This document shows, one piece after another, positions 1 to 7,242 of a stretch of 21,993 bases of DNA. Numbering within the stretch: position 1 is the stretch's first letter; each line of letters starts with the position of its first letter. The notes under the pieces were generated by a model that was not told the origin of the DNA, did not search any database, and saw only the letters and a program-made list of their open reading frames with translations. The translations under genes and the position numbers were made by a program. This DNA is from Sphingobacterium sp. UBA1575 (GTDB lineage Bacteria; Bacteroidota; Bacteroidia; Sphingobacteriales; Sphingobacteriaceae): the NCBI GenBank assembly GCA_002322865.1, contig DCOH01000002.1, positions 39,928 to 61,920 on the forward strand, in the 5' to 3' direction.

Positions 1-323
1 ATCAGCATTTCAGCATAACGTTTTCCCAAAAACAATCCTACCTTGGGCTTATTCCCGTATTTCAGGTGATAGAGTAATACTTCTACGCGGCTAGAAGCAT
101 TCAAATGCAGCATGGCAGCCGCCTTGATTACCGGCGCTCGGCCCTTTAACTGTTGTATACAGGGATTGTTAGGATCTTTGTGGAATTGTGTAAAAGGGAG
201 GTGGAATAAACATTTTGTACAAATAAACTCTTCCTGAAAGACCAATAAAGCCGAGCATGCATGACACTGTTCAGGGAAGAATAAATGGAAAAATGCCTGG
301 AAATAGTTTGTTAACACCTGCAT
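1..323 (-). CDS. ComF family protein, N-terminal part (cut by window edge)
   Basis: The reading frame is open from an ATG at 323 down to the left edge, giving 107 residues without a stop; an in-frame stop (TAG, 327-329) lies just upstream and fixes this start. Two Cys pairs, CHAC near residue 20 and CTKC about 16 residues later, form the zinc ribbon that opens ComF/GntX proteins. The segment LLYHLKYGNKPKVGLFLG matches the conserved 'LKY.G....' block before the phosphoribosyltransferase fold, which would lie outside the window. ComF proteins are cytoplasmic and linked to DNA uptake in naturally competent bacteria, but in many lineages their role is unproven. The gene follows rlmN after a 72-base gap with no clear terminator, so it may be read from the rlmN promoter. 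The family call is firm; the function in this organism is inferred. Confidence 0.85.
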   Translation of the reverse strand, partial: MQVLTNYFQAFFHLFFPEQCHACSALLVFQEEFICTKCLFHLPFTQFHKDPNNPCIQQLKGRAPVIKAAAMLHLNASSRVEVLLYHLKYGNKPKVGLFLGKRYAEML

Positions 324-395
324 GCGCTATCTTTTCAGAAAGCTAGGAATCTATTATAAAATCCCAATTGAACAGGTATTAACTTATTTTTAAGC

Positions 396-1466
396 TTAAT
401 TAACCGCTTCTGTATTTTCTTTTTCCTTGATCGCCAACTGGCCACAAGCGGCATCAATATCCTTACCACGACTACGGCGCACATTGGTGATGATGCCCTG
501 TTTTCTAAGGTATTCAGCGAATTGATCGATCTTATCGGCTTCAGCATTTAAGAAGTCTGCCAAGGCGATAGGGTTGTATTCAATGATATTCACTTTACAA
601 GGAACATGCTTACAGAATTTCGCTAACTCTTTGGCATCTTCCAGTTCATCGTTAAAATTGTTGAAAACGATGTATTCAAAAGTGATAGGGTTTTTGGTCT
701 TCGCATAGAAGTACTTGAGCGCATCTGCCAAGGCCGCCAAACTGTTCTGCTCGTTTATCGGCATGATCTCGTTGCGTTTCTTATCGTTGGCCGCATGTAG
801 GGAGAGTGCCAAATTGAAGCGTACTTCATCATCGCCCAATTTCTTGATCATTTTTGCAATACCAGCTGTGGATACGGTAATGCGTTTAGCTGCCATGTTC
901 AGTCCATCGGGAGCTGTAATCCGCTCTACCGACTTCATCATATTGCTGTAGTTCAACAAAGGTTCACCCATCCCCATATACACGATATTCGTCAATGGGT
1001 GGTTATATTTCTCCTCCGCTTGTTTGGCAATCAATACCACCTGATCGTAAATTTCATCTGCATTGAGGTTTCTTTTGCGATCCATATATCCCGTAGCGCA
1101 GAATTTGCAGGTTAAGCTACAGCCTACTTGGGAGCTCACACAGGCGGTCATCCGATCATCTGCAGGAATAAGAACTCCTTCGATAACATTGTTATCATAC
1201 AAGGTAAAGCTGCTTTTAATGGTTTTATCAGAACTGATTTGTGATTGGCGAACTTTTACGGCATTGATGGCGAATCGTTCCTTCAATTTATCCCGCAAAG
1301 GCTTGCTCAAATTGCTCATGTCATCAAAATCGGTACAGGATTTTTGCCAAAGCCATTCATAAATCTGCTTTGCACGAAAGCCCTGCTCCCCCATTTCCAC
1401 CAGTGCATCTTTGAGTTGTGCCAAACTCAAACTTCTAATATCTACCAATTTAATTGCTTTTTCCAC
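396..1466 (-). CDS. rlmN: Dual-specificity 23S rRNA/tRNA adenine-C2 methyltransferase RlmN
   Basis: Radical SAM enzyme that methylates C2 of A2503 in 23S rRNA and A37 in some tRNAs. With the GTG start at 1466 the protein is 356 residues, normal for the family. The [4Fe-4S] motif GCSLTCKFC gives Cys116, Cys120 and Cys123. Cys109 (ACVSSQVGC) and Cys341 (DAACGQL) are the two cysteines of the methyl-transfer mechanism, corresponding to E. coli C118 and C355. The MGMGEPL block is also present. The frame extends six codons upstream to a TTG at 1484, but those codons contain a near-perfect -7 box (TATCTTTG), so they are probably promoter rather than coding; GTG at 1466 is preferred. The next ATG would remove conserved N-terminal sequence. 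The gene lies just past the stop of the DUF4349 gene, so read-through from it is also possible. Confidence 0.95.
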   Translation of the reverse strand: MEKAIKLVDIRSLSLAQLKDALVEMGEQGFRAKQIYEWLWQKSCTDFDDMSNLSKPLRDKLKERFAINAVKVRQSQISSDKTIKSSFTLYDNNVIEGVLIPADDRMTACVSSQVGCSLTCKFCATGYMDRKRNLNADEIYDQVVLIAKQAEEKYNHPLTNIVYMGMGEPLLNYSNMMKSVERITAPDGLNMAAKRITVSTAGIAKMIKKLGDDEVRFNLALSLHAANDKKRNEIMPINEQNSLAALADALKYFYAKTKNPITFEYIVFNNFNDELEDAKELAKFCKHVPCKVNIIEYNPIALADFLNAEADKIDQFAEYLRKQGIITNVRRSRGKDIDAACGQLAIKEKENTEAVN

Positions 1467-1470
1467 GCTA

Positions 1471-1503
1471 CAAAGATACGTCAAAAATTATTCCTTATTC
1501 AAA
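1471..1503 (-). promoter_or_regulatory. Bacteroidota-type promoter for rlmN, apparently leaderless
   Basis: On the minus strand TATCTTTG (1478-1471) matches the -7 consensus TAnnTTTG exactly, and TTTG (1503-1500) lies 21 bases upstream as a -33 element. The predicted start point falls on or next to the GTG at 1466, so the rlmN message would have almost no 5' leader. The promoter overlaps the last codons of the DUF4349 gene. The match is seen in the sequence; its use is inferred. Confidence 0.6.
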
Positions 1504-2375
1504 AACTTGTTTTTTCTGTTCCTGCGGAACTTTTTTATCAAGACAACGACTAAGCCAACTACGATTAATACAGGCCATAACCCTACAATTCCCAAGGCTA
1601 AGGTTTCGATCAGATTCCATCCAAAAACAAAGGAATCCTTCAATCTCGACCAGAAAGAGTTACTACCCATGGGCAGATTGGCATTATATTCAAATAGATT
1701 GATGTTGATGCTGGAATAATCGACCTGACCAGCCAGATTCCTTAGTAATCCTTCGGAACTATCGATCTCTTCTTGTAACAAACGGATCTGTTCCTGTATT
1801 TCCAACAGGTCCTTTACCGACTTTGCCGATGCTACCATTCCTTGATACCGTGCTAGGTATGCCCGTTTGCTTTTCAAGCGGGATTCCACATCATAATACT
1901 GGATGGAAACATCCTCAGAGGTCATGCTCTTGGAGGTGATTTTGTCCTTCCCATTTTCCAGGTTGCCCATAAAGGCATCCAATTGTTTGGAAGGAACGCG
2001 GACCACCAGGTTATAGGTCGTCAATTCATCCCGATTGGATGTGGAGGATTCCTGCTCATAATAGCCCCCCATCTTCTTCAATAAAGCATCCAGGTTCTTT
2101 TTACTTGTTTGAATATCTTTGGATTCAATGGATAGATCCCCTTTACGTATGATTTTAAGCTGCTGGTTAACAGGGTTTACTGGTTCTGTGGCAGCATTTA
2201 CCGCTGCACCTGCAGCCACATCAGCCGCAACAGCATCTGGGGACACTGCATATTTAGCCTGTTTACTTGTCGAGACTTCCGAAACGAGCGCCTCTTCCGA
2301 ATGCTCCATGCTTTTATTACAGCCTACTGCAAAAAGCAGCATGCTCAAGGGTAAGATTAAAAATACTTTTTTCAT
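1488..2375 (-). CDS. DUF4349 domain-containing lipoprotein
   Basis: This 295-residue exported protein has a signal peptide ending in FAVGC (Cys19), a plausible lipoprotein cleavage site. The region from about residue 70 to 230 is a DUF4349 domain: an opening 'KIIRKGDLSIES' strand, a 'LVVRVPSKQLDAFM' strand, and a helical hairpin rich in Arg, Leu and Glu (about 160-215) that probably forms a coiled coil. A hydrophobic helix near 256-280 is followed by a basic tail KKFRRNRKNK, a typical inner-membrane stop-transfer end. The function of DUF4349 is unknown; the domain resembles extracytoplasmic coiled-coil adaptor proteins. Having both a lipid anchor and a C-terminal membrane helix is unusual. 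The gene ends four bases before the longest rlmN frame and may be cotranscribed with it. Confidence 0.85.
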   Translation of the reverse strand: MKKVFLILPLSMLLFAVGCNKSMEHSEEALVSEVSTSKQAKYAVSPDAVAADVAAGAAVNAATEPVNPVNQQLKIIRKGDLSIESKDIQTSKKNLDALLKKMGGYYEQESSTSNRDELTTYNLVVRVPSKQLDAFMGNLENGKDKITSKSMTSEDVSIQYYDVESRLKSKRAYLARYQGMVASAKSVKDLLEIQEQIRLLQEEIDSSEGLLRNLAGQVDYSSININLFEYNANLPMGSNSFWSRLKDSFVFGWNLIETLALGIVGLWPVLIVVGLVVVLIKKFRRNRKNKFLNKE

Positions 2376-2430
2376 GGCTAAGTGTTTAGGCTAGGATGCA
2401 TTTCTTCCCGCGATTCCATAAAGAATCCTA

Positions 2431-2469
2431 AAATAAAAAAGCCCTCTAGGCATTTTCATCCTAGAGGGC
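2431..2469 (-). terminator. Intrinsic terminator of the luciferase-like oxidoreductase gene
   Basis: A perfect 10-bp stem (gccctctagg, 2441-2450, with cctagagggc, 2460-2469) closes a 9-base loop. On the minus strand it is followed by a T-rich run (complement of aaataaaaaa, 2431-2440). It lies 24 bases past the oxidoreductase stop and upstream of the DUF4349 gene, so it separates the two transcripts. Confidence 0.9.
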
Positions 2470-2492
2470 ATGGATATAACAATGTGATTTGT

Positions 2493-3530
2493 TTATTTAT
2501 TTACCGCAGCTCTAACCTTTGGTGCAATCTGATTGCCATAGAATTCAATGGCTTTCATCATTTTGCTATGGTCAGGGCTACCCACATCCATATGGGCAGA
2601 GAACCTGGTCAAACCGAAGGTTTCCTGCATCTGTAGGATCTTCTCCACCGACTCATTCACATCGCTTACGATCAGGTGGCCATGTCTTGAACGACCATAA
2701 TCGTATTGTGATTTTTGGTAAGCAGGCCATCCCCTAGAAGCACCGATCCTATTCATTTGTGCGGAATAGAAAGGGTAATACCAATCGGCAATCTCCTTGC
2801 TGTCTTCTCCAAAGAAAGAATGCATATGCACACCTACCTGGAAATTCGCCATATCATGGCCATTATCCCGATATGCTTGTTCATACACTTCAAACAAAGG
2901 TTTGAAATTGATCGGCGAACCACCGATGATGGCAAACATAACAGGAAGACCTAAGCGTCCGGCACGGATAACAGATTCTGTAGTACCTCCTACGGCCACC
3001 CAGATCGGCATGCTGTTGTTCACCGGTCTTGGGTATATGGTCTGGTTCACCAAACTTGCGCGGTGTTTTCCGGTCCAATTAACCGTTTCCGATTTATTCA
3101 GACGAAGCAAAAGTTCCAATTTTTCTTCAAACAAGGAACTGTAATCTTTCAGATCATATCCATAAAGCGGAAATGATTCAATAAAAGATCCGCGTCCCGC
3201 CATAATTTCAGCACGGCCATTAGAGATCAGATCCACCGTTGCGAAATCTTGGAACAATTTCACAGGATCGGCTGAGCTCAATACCGAAACAGCACTTCCC
3301 AGTTTGATTTTTTTGGTCACGGAAGCTGCCGCTGCCAAAATGATTTCGGGAGATGCCACCGCATAATCGGAACGGTGATGTTCGCCCATTCCAAAGAAAT
3401 CCAAACCAACTTCATCCATCAATTTGATCTCTTCGATTATTTCCTGCATGCGATCTTGCGCAGCTTGTATTTTTCCTGTCTGTGGATCTATTTGCAAATC
3501 CCCAAACATTCCTATTCCTAATTCTAACAT
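2493..3530 (-). CDS. LLM-class (luciferase-like) flavin-dependent oxidoreductase
   Basis: A 345-residue protein with the TIM-barrel pattern of bacterial luciferase-like monooxygenases. The N-terminal strand 'LELGIGMFGDL' is followed by 'GLDFFGMGEHHRSDYAVASP', the conserved GEHH segment near the flavin site. Other blocks are the nonprolyl strand 'IKLGSAVSVLSSADPV', the 'NGRAEIMAGRGSF' phosphate-binding turn and 'PIWVAVGGTTESVIRAGRL'. Family members use FMNH2 (or F420 in actinobacteria) and O2 to oxidise aldehydes, alkanes or other small molecules. The substrate cannot be read from the sequence. There is no partner flavin reductase or luxB-like subunit next to it. It is transcribed alone, between its own -7 box at 3553-3560 and a terminator at 2441-2469. 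The family call is firm; physiological role unknown. Confidence 0.9.
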   Translation of the reverse strand: MLELGIGMFGDLQIDPQTGKIQAAQDRMQEIIEEIKLMDEVGLDFFGMGEHHRSDYAVASPEIILAAAASVTKKIKLGSAVSVLSSADPVKLFQDFATVDLISNGRAEIMAGRGSFIESFPLYGYDLKDYSSLFEEKLELLLRLNKSETVNWTGKHRASLVNQTIYPRPVNNSMPIWVAVGGTTESVIRAGRLGLPVMFAIIGGSPINFKPLFEVYEQAYRDNGHDMANFQVGVHMHSFFGEDSKEIADWYYPFYSAQMNRIGASRGWPAYQKSQYDYGRSRHGHLIVSDVNESVEKILQMQETFGLTRFSAHMDVGSPDHSKMMKAIEFYGNQIAPKVRAAVNK

Positions 3531-3552
3531 AATTTGCTCCTATTTTATACTA

Positions 3553-3560
3553 CAAAAATA
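3553..3560 (-). promoter_or_regulatory. -7 box of the luciferase-like oxidoreductase promoter
   Basis: TATTTTTG on the minus strand fits TAnnTTTG and lies 23 bases upstream of the start codon. No TTTG was found at the -33 spacing. The box is built from the T-tract of the preceding miaE terminator. Confidence 0.5.
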
Positions 3561-3580
3561 GGGAGCATAAACTCCCTATT
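3553..3580 (-). terminator. Intrinsic terminator of miaE
   Basis: A perfect 9-bp stem (aatagggag, 3557-3565, with ctccctatt, 3572-3580) with a 6-base loop. On the minus strand the T-run TTTTT follows directly. It lies about 43 bases past the miaE stop. Its T-tract coincides with the -7 box of the next gene downstream. Confidence 0.8.
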
Positions 3581-3622
3581 CCTTGATGTATGATAAGAAA
3601 GAATACCCTTAGGAAAGAAAGA

Positions 3623-4204
3623 TTACCCGTGGATATATTCTTTGGTTCCATAGGATTGGATCAGCTCCCCTTCAAAGTCCAACCATTCCTTCCAACGTTT
3701 GTCCACATCAACATCCGTGCTGTATTTTCGGGCAAAGTTGAGGAAAGTCGTATAATGGTTGGCCTCGGAAACCATCAGTTCATGATAGAAGGTTGCCAAT
3801 TCCTGGTCTTCAATATTTTTGGATAACACCCGAAACCGCTCGCAGCTGCGTGCTTCGATCATGGCGGCAAACAATAAGCGATCAATAAAAGCCATGTTTC
3901 TGGATCCATCCTTTTTGGCAAATTTCATCAGTTGACCCACATAATCGTCTTTACGCTCGCGGCCCAAGGTATAGCCCCTGGCTTGAATGATTTCGATCAC
4001 CATTTTGAAATGTTCCATTTCTTCGATGGCAATCGCCGTCAGTTCATGCACCAGATCTTCAAATTCAGGGTTCTGGGTGATCAGGGTGATGGCATTGGAT
4101 GCCGCCTTCTGTTCACACCAAGCATGATCTGTCAATATTTCGCTTAGATTGGATTCTGCAATATTTGCCCAACGGGGATCTGTTAATAGTTTAAGTCCTA
4201 ACAT
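3623..4204 (-). CDS. miaE: tRNA-(ms2i6A37) hydroxylase MiaE
   Basis: This non-haem di-iron monooxygenase hydroxylates the isopentenyl side chain of ms2i6A at tRNA position 37 and needs O2. The 193-residue protein has a ferritin-like four-helix pattern with all expected metal ligands: Glu31 (WCEQKAA), Glu62 and His65 (EEMEHF, an ExxH motif), Glu118 (EARSCERF) and Glu147 with His150 (SEANHY, the second ExxH). Length and motif spacing match the Bacteroidota branch of MiaE. It acts after MiaA and MiaB, which are not in this window. The gene stands alone, with a -7 box (TACCTTTG, 4225-4232) some 20 bases upstream of its ATG and a terminator after it. It is divergent from the glycosyltransferase gene. 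Confidence 0.92.
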   Translation of the reverse strand: MLGLKLLTDPRWANIAESNLSEILTDHAWCEQKAASNAITLITQNPEFEDLVHELTAIAIEEMEHFKMVIEIIQARGYTLGRERKDDYVGQLMKFAKKDGSRNMAFIDRLLFAAMIEARSCERFRVLSKNIEDQELATFYHELMVSEANHYTTFLNFARKYSTDVDVDKRWKEWLDFEGELIQSYGTKEYIHG

Positions 4205-4224
4205 AGCCTGTTCAATATAAATTA

Positions 4225-4232
4225 CAAAGGTA
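4225..4232 (-). promoter_or_regulatory. -7 box of the miaE promoter
   Basis: TACCTTTG on the minus strand is an exact TAnnTTTG match, leaving a leader of about 15-20 bases before the miaE ATG at 4204. No convincing -33 TTTG was found. It shares the 70-base divergent region with the glycosyltransferase promoter. Confidence 0.55.
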
Positions 4233-4262
4233 GTAAATTAAGCTTTATAGAATTAATTTACT

Positions 4263-4270
4263 CATTTTTG
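4263..4270 (+). promoter_or_regulatory. Possible -7 box of the glycosyltransferase gene
   Basis: CATTTTTG differs from TAnnTTTG only in the first base. It ends four bases before the ATG at 4275, so a transcript from it would be leaderless. No -33 element was found, so the call is weak. Confidence 0.3.
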
Positions 4271-4274
4271 TAGA

Positions 4275-5504
4275 ATGGAAAATCGTTTGCTCGTTATTGG
4301 TCTGGTATGGCCAGAACCAGACTCTTCTGCTGCTGGTTGGAGGATCCTCCAATTGATCGAAATATTCCTGGAGCAGGGATTTGAGATCCATTTTGCCGCT
4401 GCGGCCAGTAAAAGCGAACATTCCTATCCATTGGAAAAACTGGGAATACAGGAAAAGGAAATCCTCTTGAACGACGATTCCTTTGATGCGTATATACGAG
4501 ATTTGAAACCGGATTACGTGATGTTCGATCGCTTTATGGTGGAAGAACAGTACAGTTGGCGAGTACGGGAAAATTGTCCGCAAGCGATCCATATACTGGA
4601 TACAGAAGATCTTCACTTTTTAAGACAGGCGAGGCAGGACGCTTTCAAAAAAGGAAAGGAATTGGATGAGCTATCTTTATATTCCGATCTTGCCAAGCGA
4701 GAGATCGCCAGTATTTATCGTTCGGATCTTTCGATTATCATTTCGGAATACGAAATGAACCTGTTGGTTCAGCAGTTCCATATTCAGGAATCCTTACTGG
4801 TCTATCTCCCCTTATTAAACCGCGATTTCATCCAGGACAATGAACTCCCAACATTCGAGGAAAGGAAGGATTTTATGTTTATAGGGAATTTCATCCATGA
4901 GCCGAATTGGCGAACGGTATTGGAATTAAAGCGGATATGGCCATCGATCAGGAACCGACTTCCTCAGGCCGAACTGCATATTTACGGGGCATATCCCAGC
5001 CAAAAGGTTTGGGAACTAAATAAGCCAAACTCAGGTTTTATTATTAAGGGAAGGGCAGAATCTGCTTTAGAAACCATGAAAAATTATCGGGTCTTGTTAG
5101 CTCCGATTCCATTTGGGGCTGGGCAAAAAGGAAAGTTCATGGATGCATTGGCTACCCAGACGCCTATTGTTACGAGTGCGATTGGTGCGGAAGGCATGTT
5201 AATCGAGGGGAATTGGCCTGGGTTTATCTGTGAGGAAGATGATGAATTTGTTGAACGATCTATACAATTGTATAGTCAGGAGGAAACTTGGAGAAGCGCG
5301 CAGGATCGAGGACAGCATTTAAGTCAGTTATGGAAAGCCAAGCAAGATCGGAACCGATTATTTCACATGTTGTTTCCTATCAAGGATAATCTGGAAGTCC
5401 ATCGGCTAAAGAATTTTGTAGGGCAGATCCTTTGGAGCAATCAATTTGCTTCCAGCAAATACATGTCCCTTTGGATCGAAGCCAAAAACGACAAGAAAAA
5501 ATGA
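4275..5504 (+). CDS. GT-B fold glycosyltransferase (family 4/1-like)
   Basis: A 409-residue cytoplasmic glycosyltransferase with two Rossmann-like halves. The N-terminal half opens with 'RLLVIGLVWPEPDSSAAGWR', where the P-x-SSAAGWR stretch resembles the acceptor-side loop after the first strand. The C-terminal half carries 'FIGNFIHEPNWRTVLEL' and 'AELHIYG', then 'GQKGKFMDALATQTPIV' and 'IGAEGM', the usual nucleotide-sugar binding blocks (K-x-x-E/D-A-x-A-x-x-x-P-V and G-x-E-G). Donor and acceptor cannot be deduced. Unlike most polysaccharide-locus transferases it is alone, with no wzx/wzy or sugar-nucleotide genes nearby, so a role in surface glycan, glycolipid or protein glycosylation is open. 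It is divergent from miaE and converges on the small lipoprotein gene, with a hairpin at its stop codon. Confidence 0.88.
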   Translation: MENRLLVIGLVWPEPDSSAAGWRILQLIEIFLEQGFEIHFAAAASKSEHSYPLEKLGIQEKEILLNDDSFDAYIRDLKPDYVMFDRFMVEEQYSWRVRENCPQAIHILDTEDLHFLRQARQDAFKKGKELDELSLYSDLAKREIASIYRSDLSIIISEYEMNLLVQQFHIQESLLVYLPLLNRDFIQDNELPTFEERKDFMFIGNFIHEPNWRTVLELKRIWPSIRNRLPQAELHIYGAYPSQKVWELNKPNSGFIIKGRAESALETMKNYRVLLAPIPFGAGQKGKFMDALATQTPIVTSAIGAEGMLIEGNWPGFICEEDDEFVERSIQLYSQEETWRSAQDRGQHLSQLWKAKQDRNRLFHMLFPIKDNLEVHRLKNFVGQILWSNQFASSKYMSLWIEAKNDKKK

Positions 5505-5533
5505 AGCCGTATCATGTTAAAATGATACGGCTT
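5504..5533 (-). terminator. Intrinsic terminator of the small lipoprotein gene, shared with the convergent glycosyltransferase
   Basis: A perfect 12-bp stem (aagccgtatcat, 5504-5515, with atgatacggctt, 5522-5533) with a 6-base loop. The T-run (TTTTTT) follows on the minus strand only, so it is a proper terminator for the lipoprotein gene. It overlaps the last base of the glycosyltransferase stop codon and may also protect or weakly stop the plus-strand message. Confidence 0.88.
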
Positions 5534-5556
5534 ACGTTCTCATATTAAGTTTAATC

Positions 5557-5958
5557 TTAACGTCTTTTAAATTCGTATCTCGTGGTTTTACCATTCGTTA
5601 CGTTTTCCATGCTGAATTTCACAATGGTGGTGATAATATTTTCCTTGATGGTATAAGTAACTCCATCAAAAATCATAGTTTTCGAGTTTGGCATCTCATA
5701 TGGATAAGATTTCGCTCCATCTTGACCCAACATGATGTAGGTATATCCATCCTTATTGAAATTCATATACTGTGGCTTCTTTACCAAAGTATCTCTAAAG
5801 ACCTCTTTACCGTCCACAAATTCTGTTCTTACTACGTCCTCCCATTGGTTGGAACGGATGATGTTCTGAGCGGTATCTCGGCCGATATTATCAATAGTAT
5901 CTTCACTACAAGAAGCTAAACCAAAAGCCACTAAACCCAATATCATTAACTTTTTCAT
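5557..5958 (-). CDS. Small lipoprotein, lipocalin-like
   Basis: A 133-residue lipoprotein starting at the ATG at 5958 (MKKLMILGLVAFGLASC), with a clean lipobox LASC and Cys17 as the lipidated residue. The frame extends eight codons further upstream, but those residues would spoil the signal peptide. After a short linker the sequence alternates polar and hydrophobic residues in strand-like blocks: 'QWEDVVRTEFVDGKEVFRD', 'YMNFNKDGYTYIML', 'SKTMIFDGVTYTIKE', 'TTIVKFSMENV' and 'TTRYEFKRR'. This is the look of small lipocalin-like domains common in Bacteroidota lipoproteins. No ligand or function can be assigned. It is likely outer-membrane attached and is transcribed alone toward the shared terminator. 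Confidence 0.75.
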   Translation of the reverse strand: MKKLMILGLVAFGLASCSEDTIDNIGRDTAQNIIRSNQWEDVVRTEFVDGKEVFRDTLVKKPQYMNFNKDGYTYIMLGQDGAKSYPYEMPNSKTMIFDGVTYTIKENIITTIVKFSMENVTNGKTTRYEFKRR

Positions 5959-6134
5959 AATTATGCTGCTATTTTCTAACATTTATCTATTACTCCATGC
6001 CATACTTTCCAATCATTATGCCAATAAATGTTAAAACGGGAAAATAATCTCTTAAATGAGCTTGTCGAAGGTTAACCGCATTTTTATTATATTTAAACAA
6101 ATGAAACCATTAAGATGGCATTAATCACCTTACT

Positions 6135-6524
6135 ATGGCAAAACTCCTGCATTATTTCATTGTACTGGTTTGGTTAATCAATGGTCTATATTGTAAAGTA
6201 TTTAACCAGGTGCCGCGACATCAGGAGATCGTTGGAGAGATCTTATCCAAGGAACATGCAAGGACTTTAACCATTATTATTGGCTTAATGGAAATCCTAC
6301 TGGGAGTTTGGATTTTTTTCAGAAGATATCCTAAACCCACAGCCATCTTTCAAATCATTTTGGTCCTCAGTATGAATGTTATTGAATTTTTCCTTGTGCC
6401 GAATTTGCTGTTATGGGGTAGGTTCAATTTGGTTTTTGCCATACTTTTTGCAGGTTTGATATTTTTGGAAGCTTTTGTACTATCGTCTCCCCCACATCAG
6501 AAAAACTATGGGAAACTTCAATAA
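6135..6524 (+). CDS. DoxX-like family membrane protein
   Basis: A 129-residue protein with four predicted membrane helices (about residues 4-22, 45-65, 70-90 and 95-115). The sequence 'GLYCKVFNQVPRHQEIVGEIL' after helix 1 is the hallmark of the DoxX_3 group, distinct from classical DoxX/DoxD. The biochemical function of this group is unknown. It is first in a compact four-gene cassette; its last 17 bases overlap the start of the DUF2071 gene, which suggests translational coupling. The 150 bases upstream hold no strong TAnnTTTG box; the best is TATATTTA about 40 bases before the ATG. Confidence 0.82.
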   Translation: MAKLLHYFIVLVWLINGLYCKVFNQVPRHQEIVGEILSKEHARTLTIIIGLMEILLGVWIFFRRYPKPTAIFQIILVLSMNVIEFFLVPNLLLWGRFNLVFAILFAGLIFLEAFVLSSPPHQKNYGKLQ

Positions 6525-7242
6525 TCAGCAAATTGCCATGCAGGCCAATTTGGAACAGACCCTTGTGCTCACCTTTGCCGTTCCGGCCGAAGAGCTTCTT
6601 AACTACATTCCAGAACCGCTGACTTTGGATATTTACGATAATAAATGGGCTTTTATGGCGGTGGCTTTAGTAAGAACCAAGCACTTAAGGCCAAAGGGAT
6701 TTCCAAAATTCCTTGGAAGGAATTTTATCTTAGTAGGTTATCGAGTTTTTGTCCGGTATAACACGCATGAAGGGAAAAGCCTCCGCGGGCTTTATATCCT
6801 TGGATCAGCGACAGATAGTCGCTTAATGGAAATCATGGGAAACCTATTGACCAATTATCATTATCAGCACATGGACATACAATGGGAAGAACAAGCGCAT
6901 CAAACGGTTGTATATTCCTCCAAACAACGTCTACAGATTGAATTTCCAACGCATATCCATGATCCGAAGCTGCCTACGGACTCTCCCTTTCCCGATTGGA
7001 AAACAGCAAGACGTTATGCTGGCCCTCTCCCCTTCACTTTTTATATAAACAAAGAAAATAAGGAGATCCATATCGTAGAAGGAAAAAGAACAGATTGGAT
7101 TCCAAATCCCATCCACATCCAGCATTATGAAATCGGATTTCTAGATGATTACATTTCCGGAAAAAAGATATTGGCCAGTGCGTTCAGCATTACCAATATC
7201 CCCTATTATTGGAAGAAAGGAAGGGTTGAAAAATGGGGGTAA
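6508..7242 (+). CDS. DUF2071 domain-containing protein
   Basis: A 244-residue protein of the DUF2071 (YqjF-like) family, beginning at the ATG at 6508 inside the end of the DoxX-like gene. A second ATG at 6538 is also possible and would still keep the domain. The typical pattern is present: 'FAVPAEELLNYIPEPLTLD' near the N-terminus, 'WAFMAVALVRTKHLRP', 'GYRVFVRYNTHEGKSLRGLYIL' and a later 'AGPLPFTFYINKENKEIHIVEG'. No signal peptide or membrane helix is visible, so it is probably cytoplasmic. The fold is related to acetoacetate decarboxylase-like proteins, but no activity is known, and no catalytic lysine can be claimed with confidence. Its 3' end overlaps the next gene by 10 bases. Confidence 0.82.
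   Translation: MGNFNNQQIAMQANLEQTLVLTFAVPAEELLNYIPEPLTLDIYDNKWAFMAVALVRTKHLRPKGFPKFLGRNFILVGYRVFVRYNTHEGKSLRGLYILGSATDSRLMEIMGNLLTNYHYQHMDIQWEEQAHQTVVYSSKQRLQIEFPTHIHDPKLPTDSPFPDWKTARRYAGPLPFTFYINKENKEIHIVEGKRTDWIPNPIHIQHYEIGFLDDYISGKKILASAFSITNIPYYWKKGRVEKWG

Noticed and set aside
6925..7125. Minus-strand 64-codon frame inside the DUF2071 gene
   Set aside because: Opposite a recognised family gene and without its own signals.
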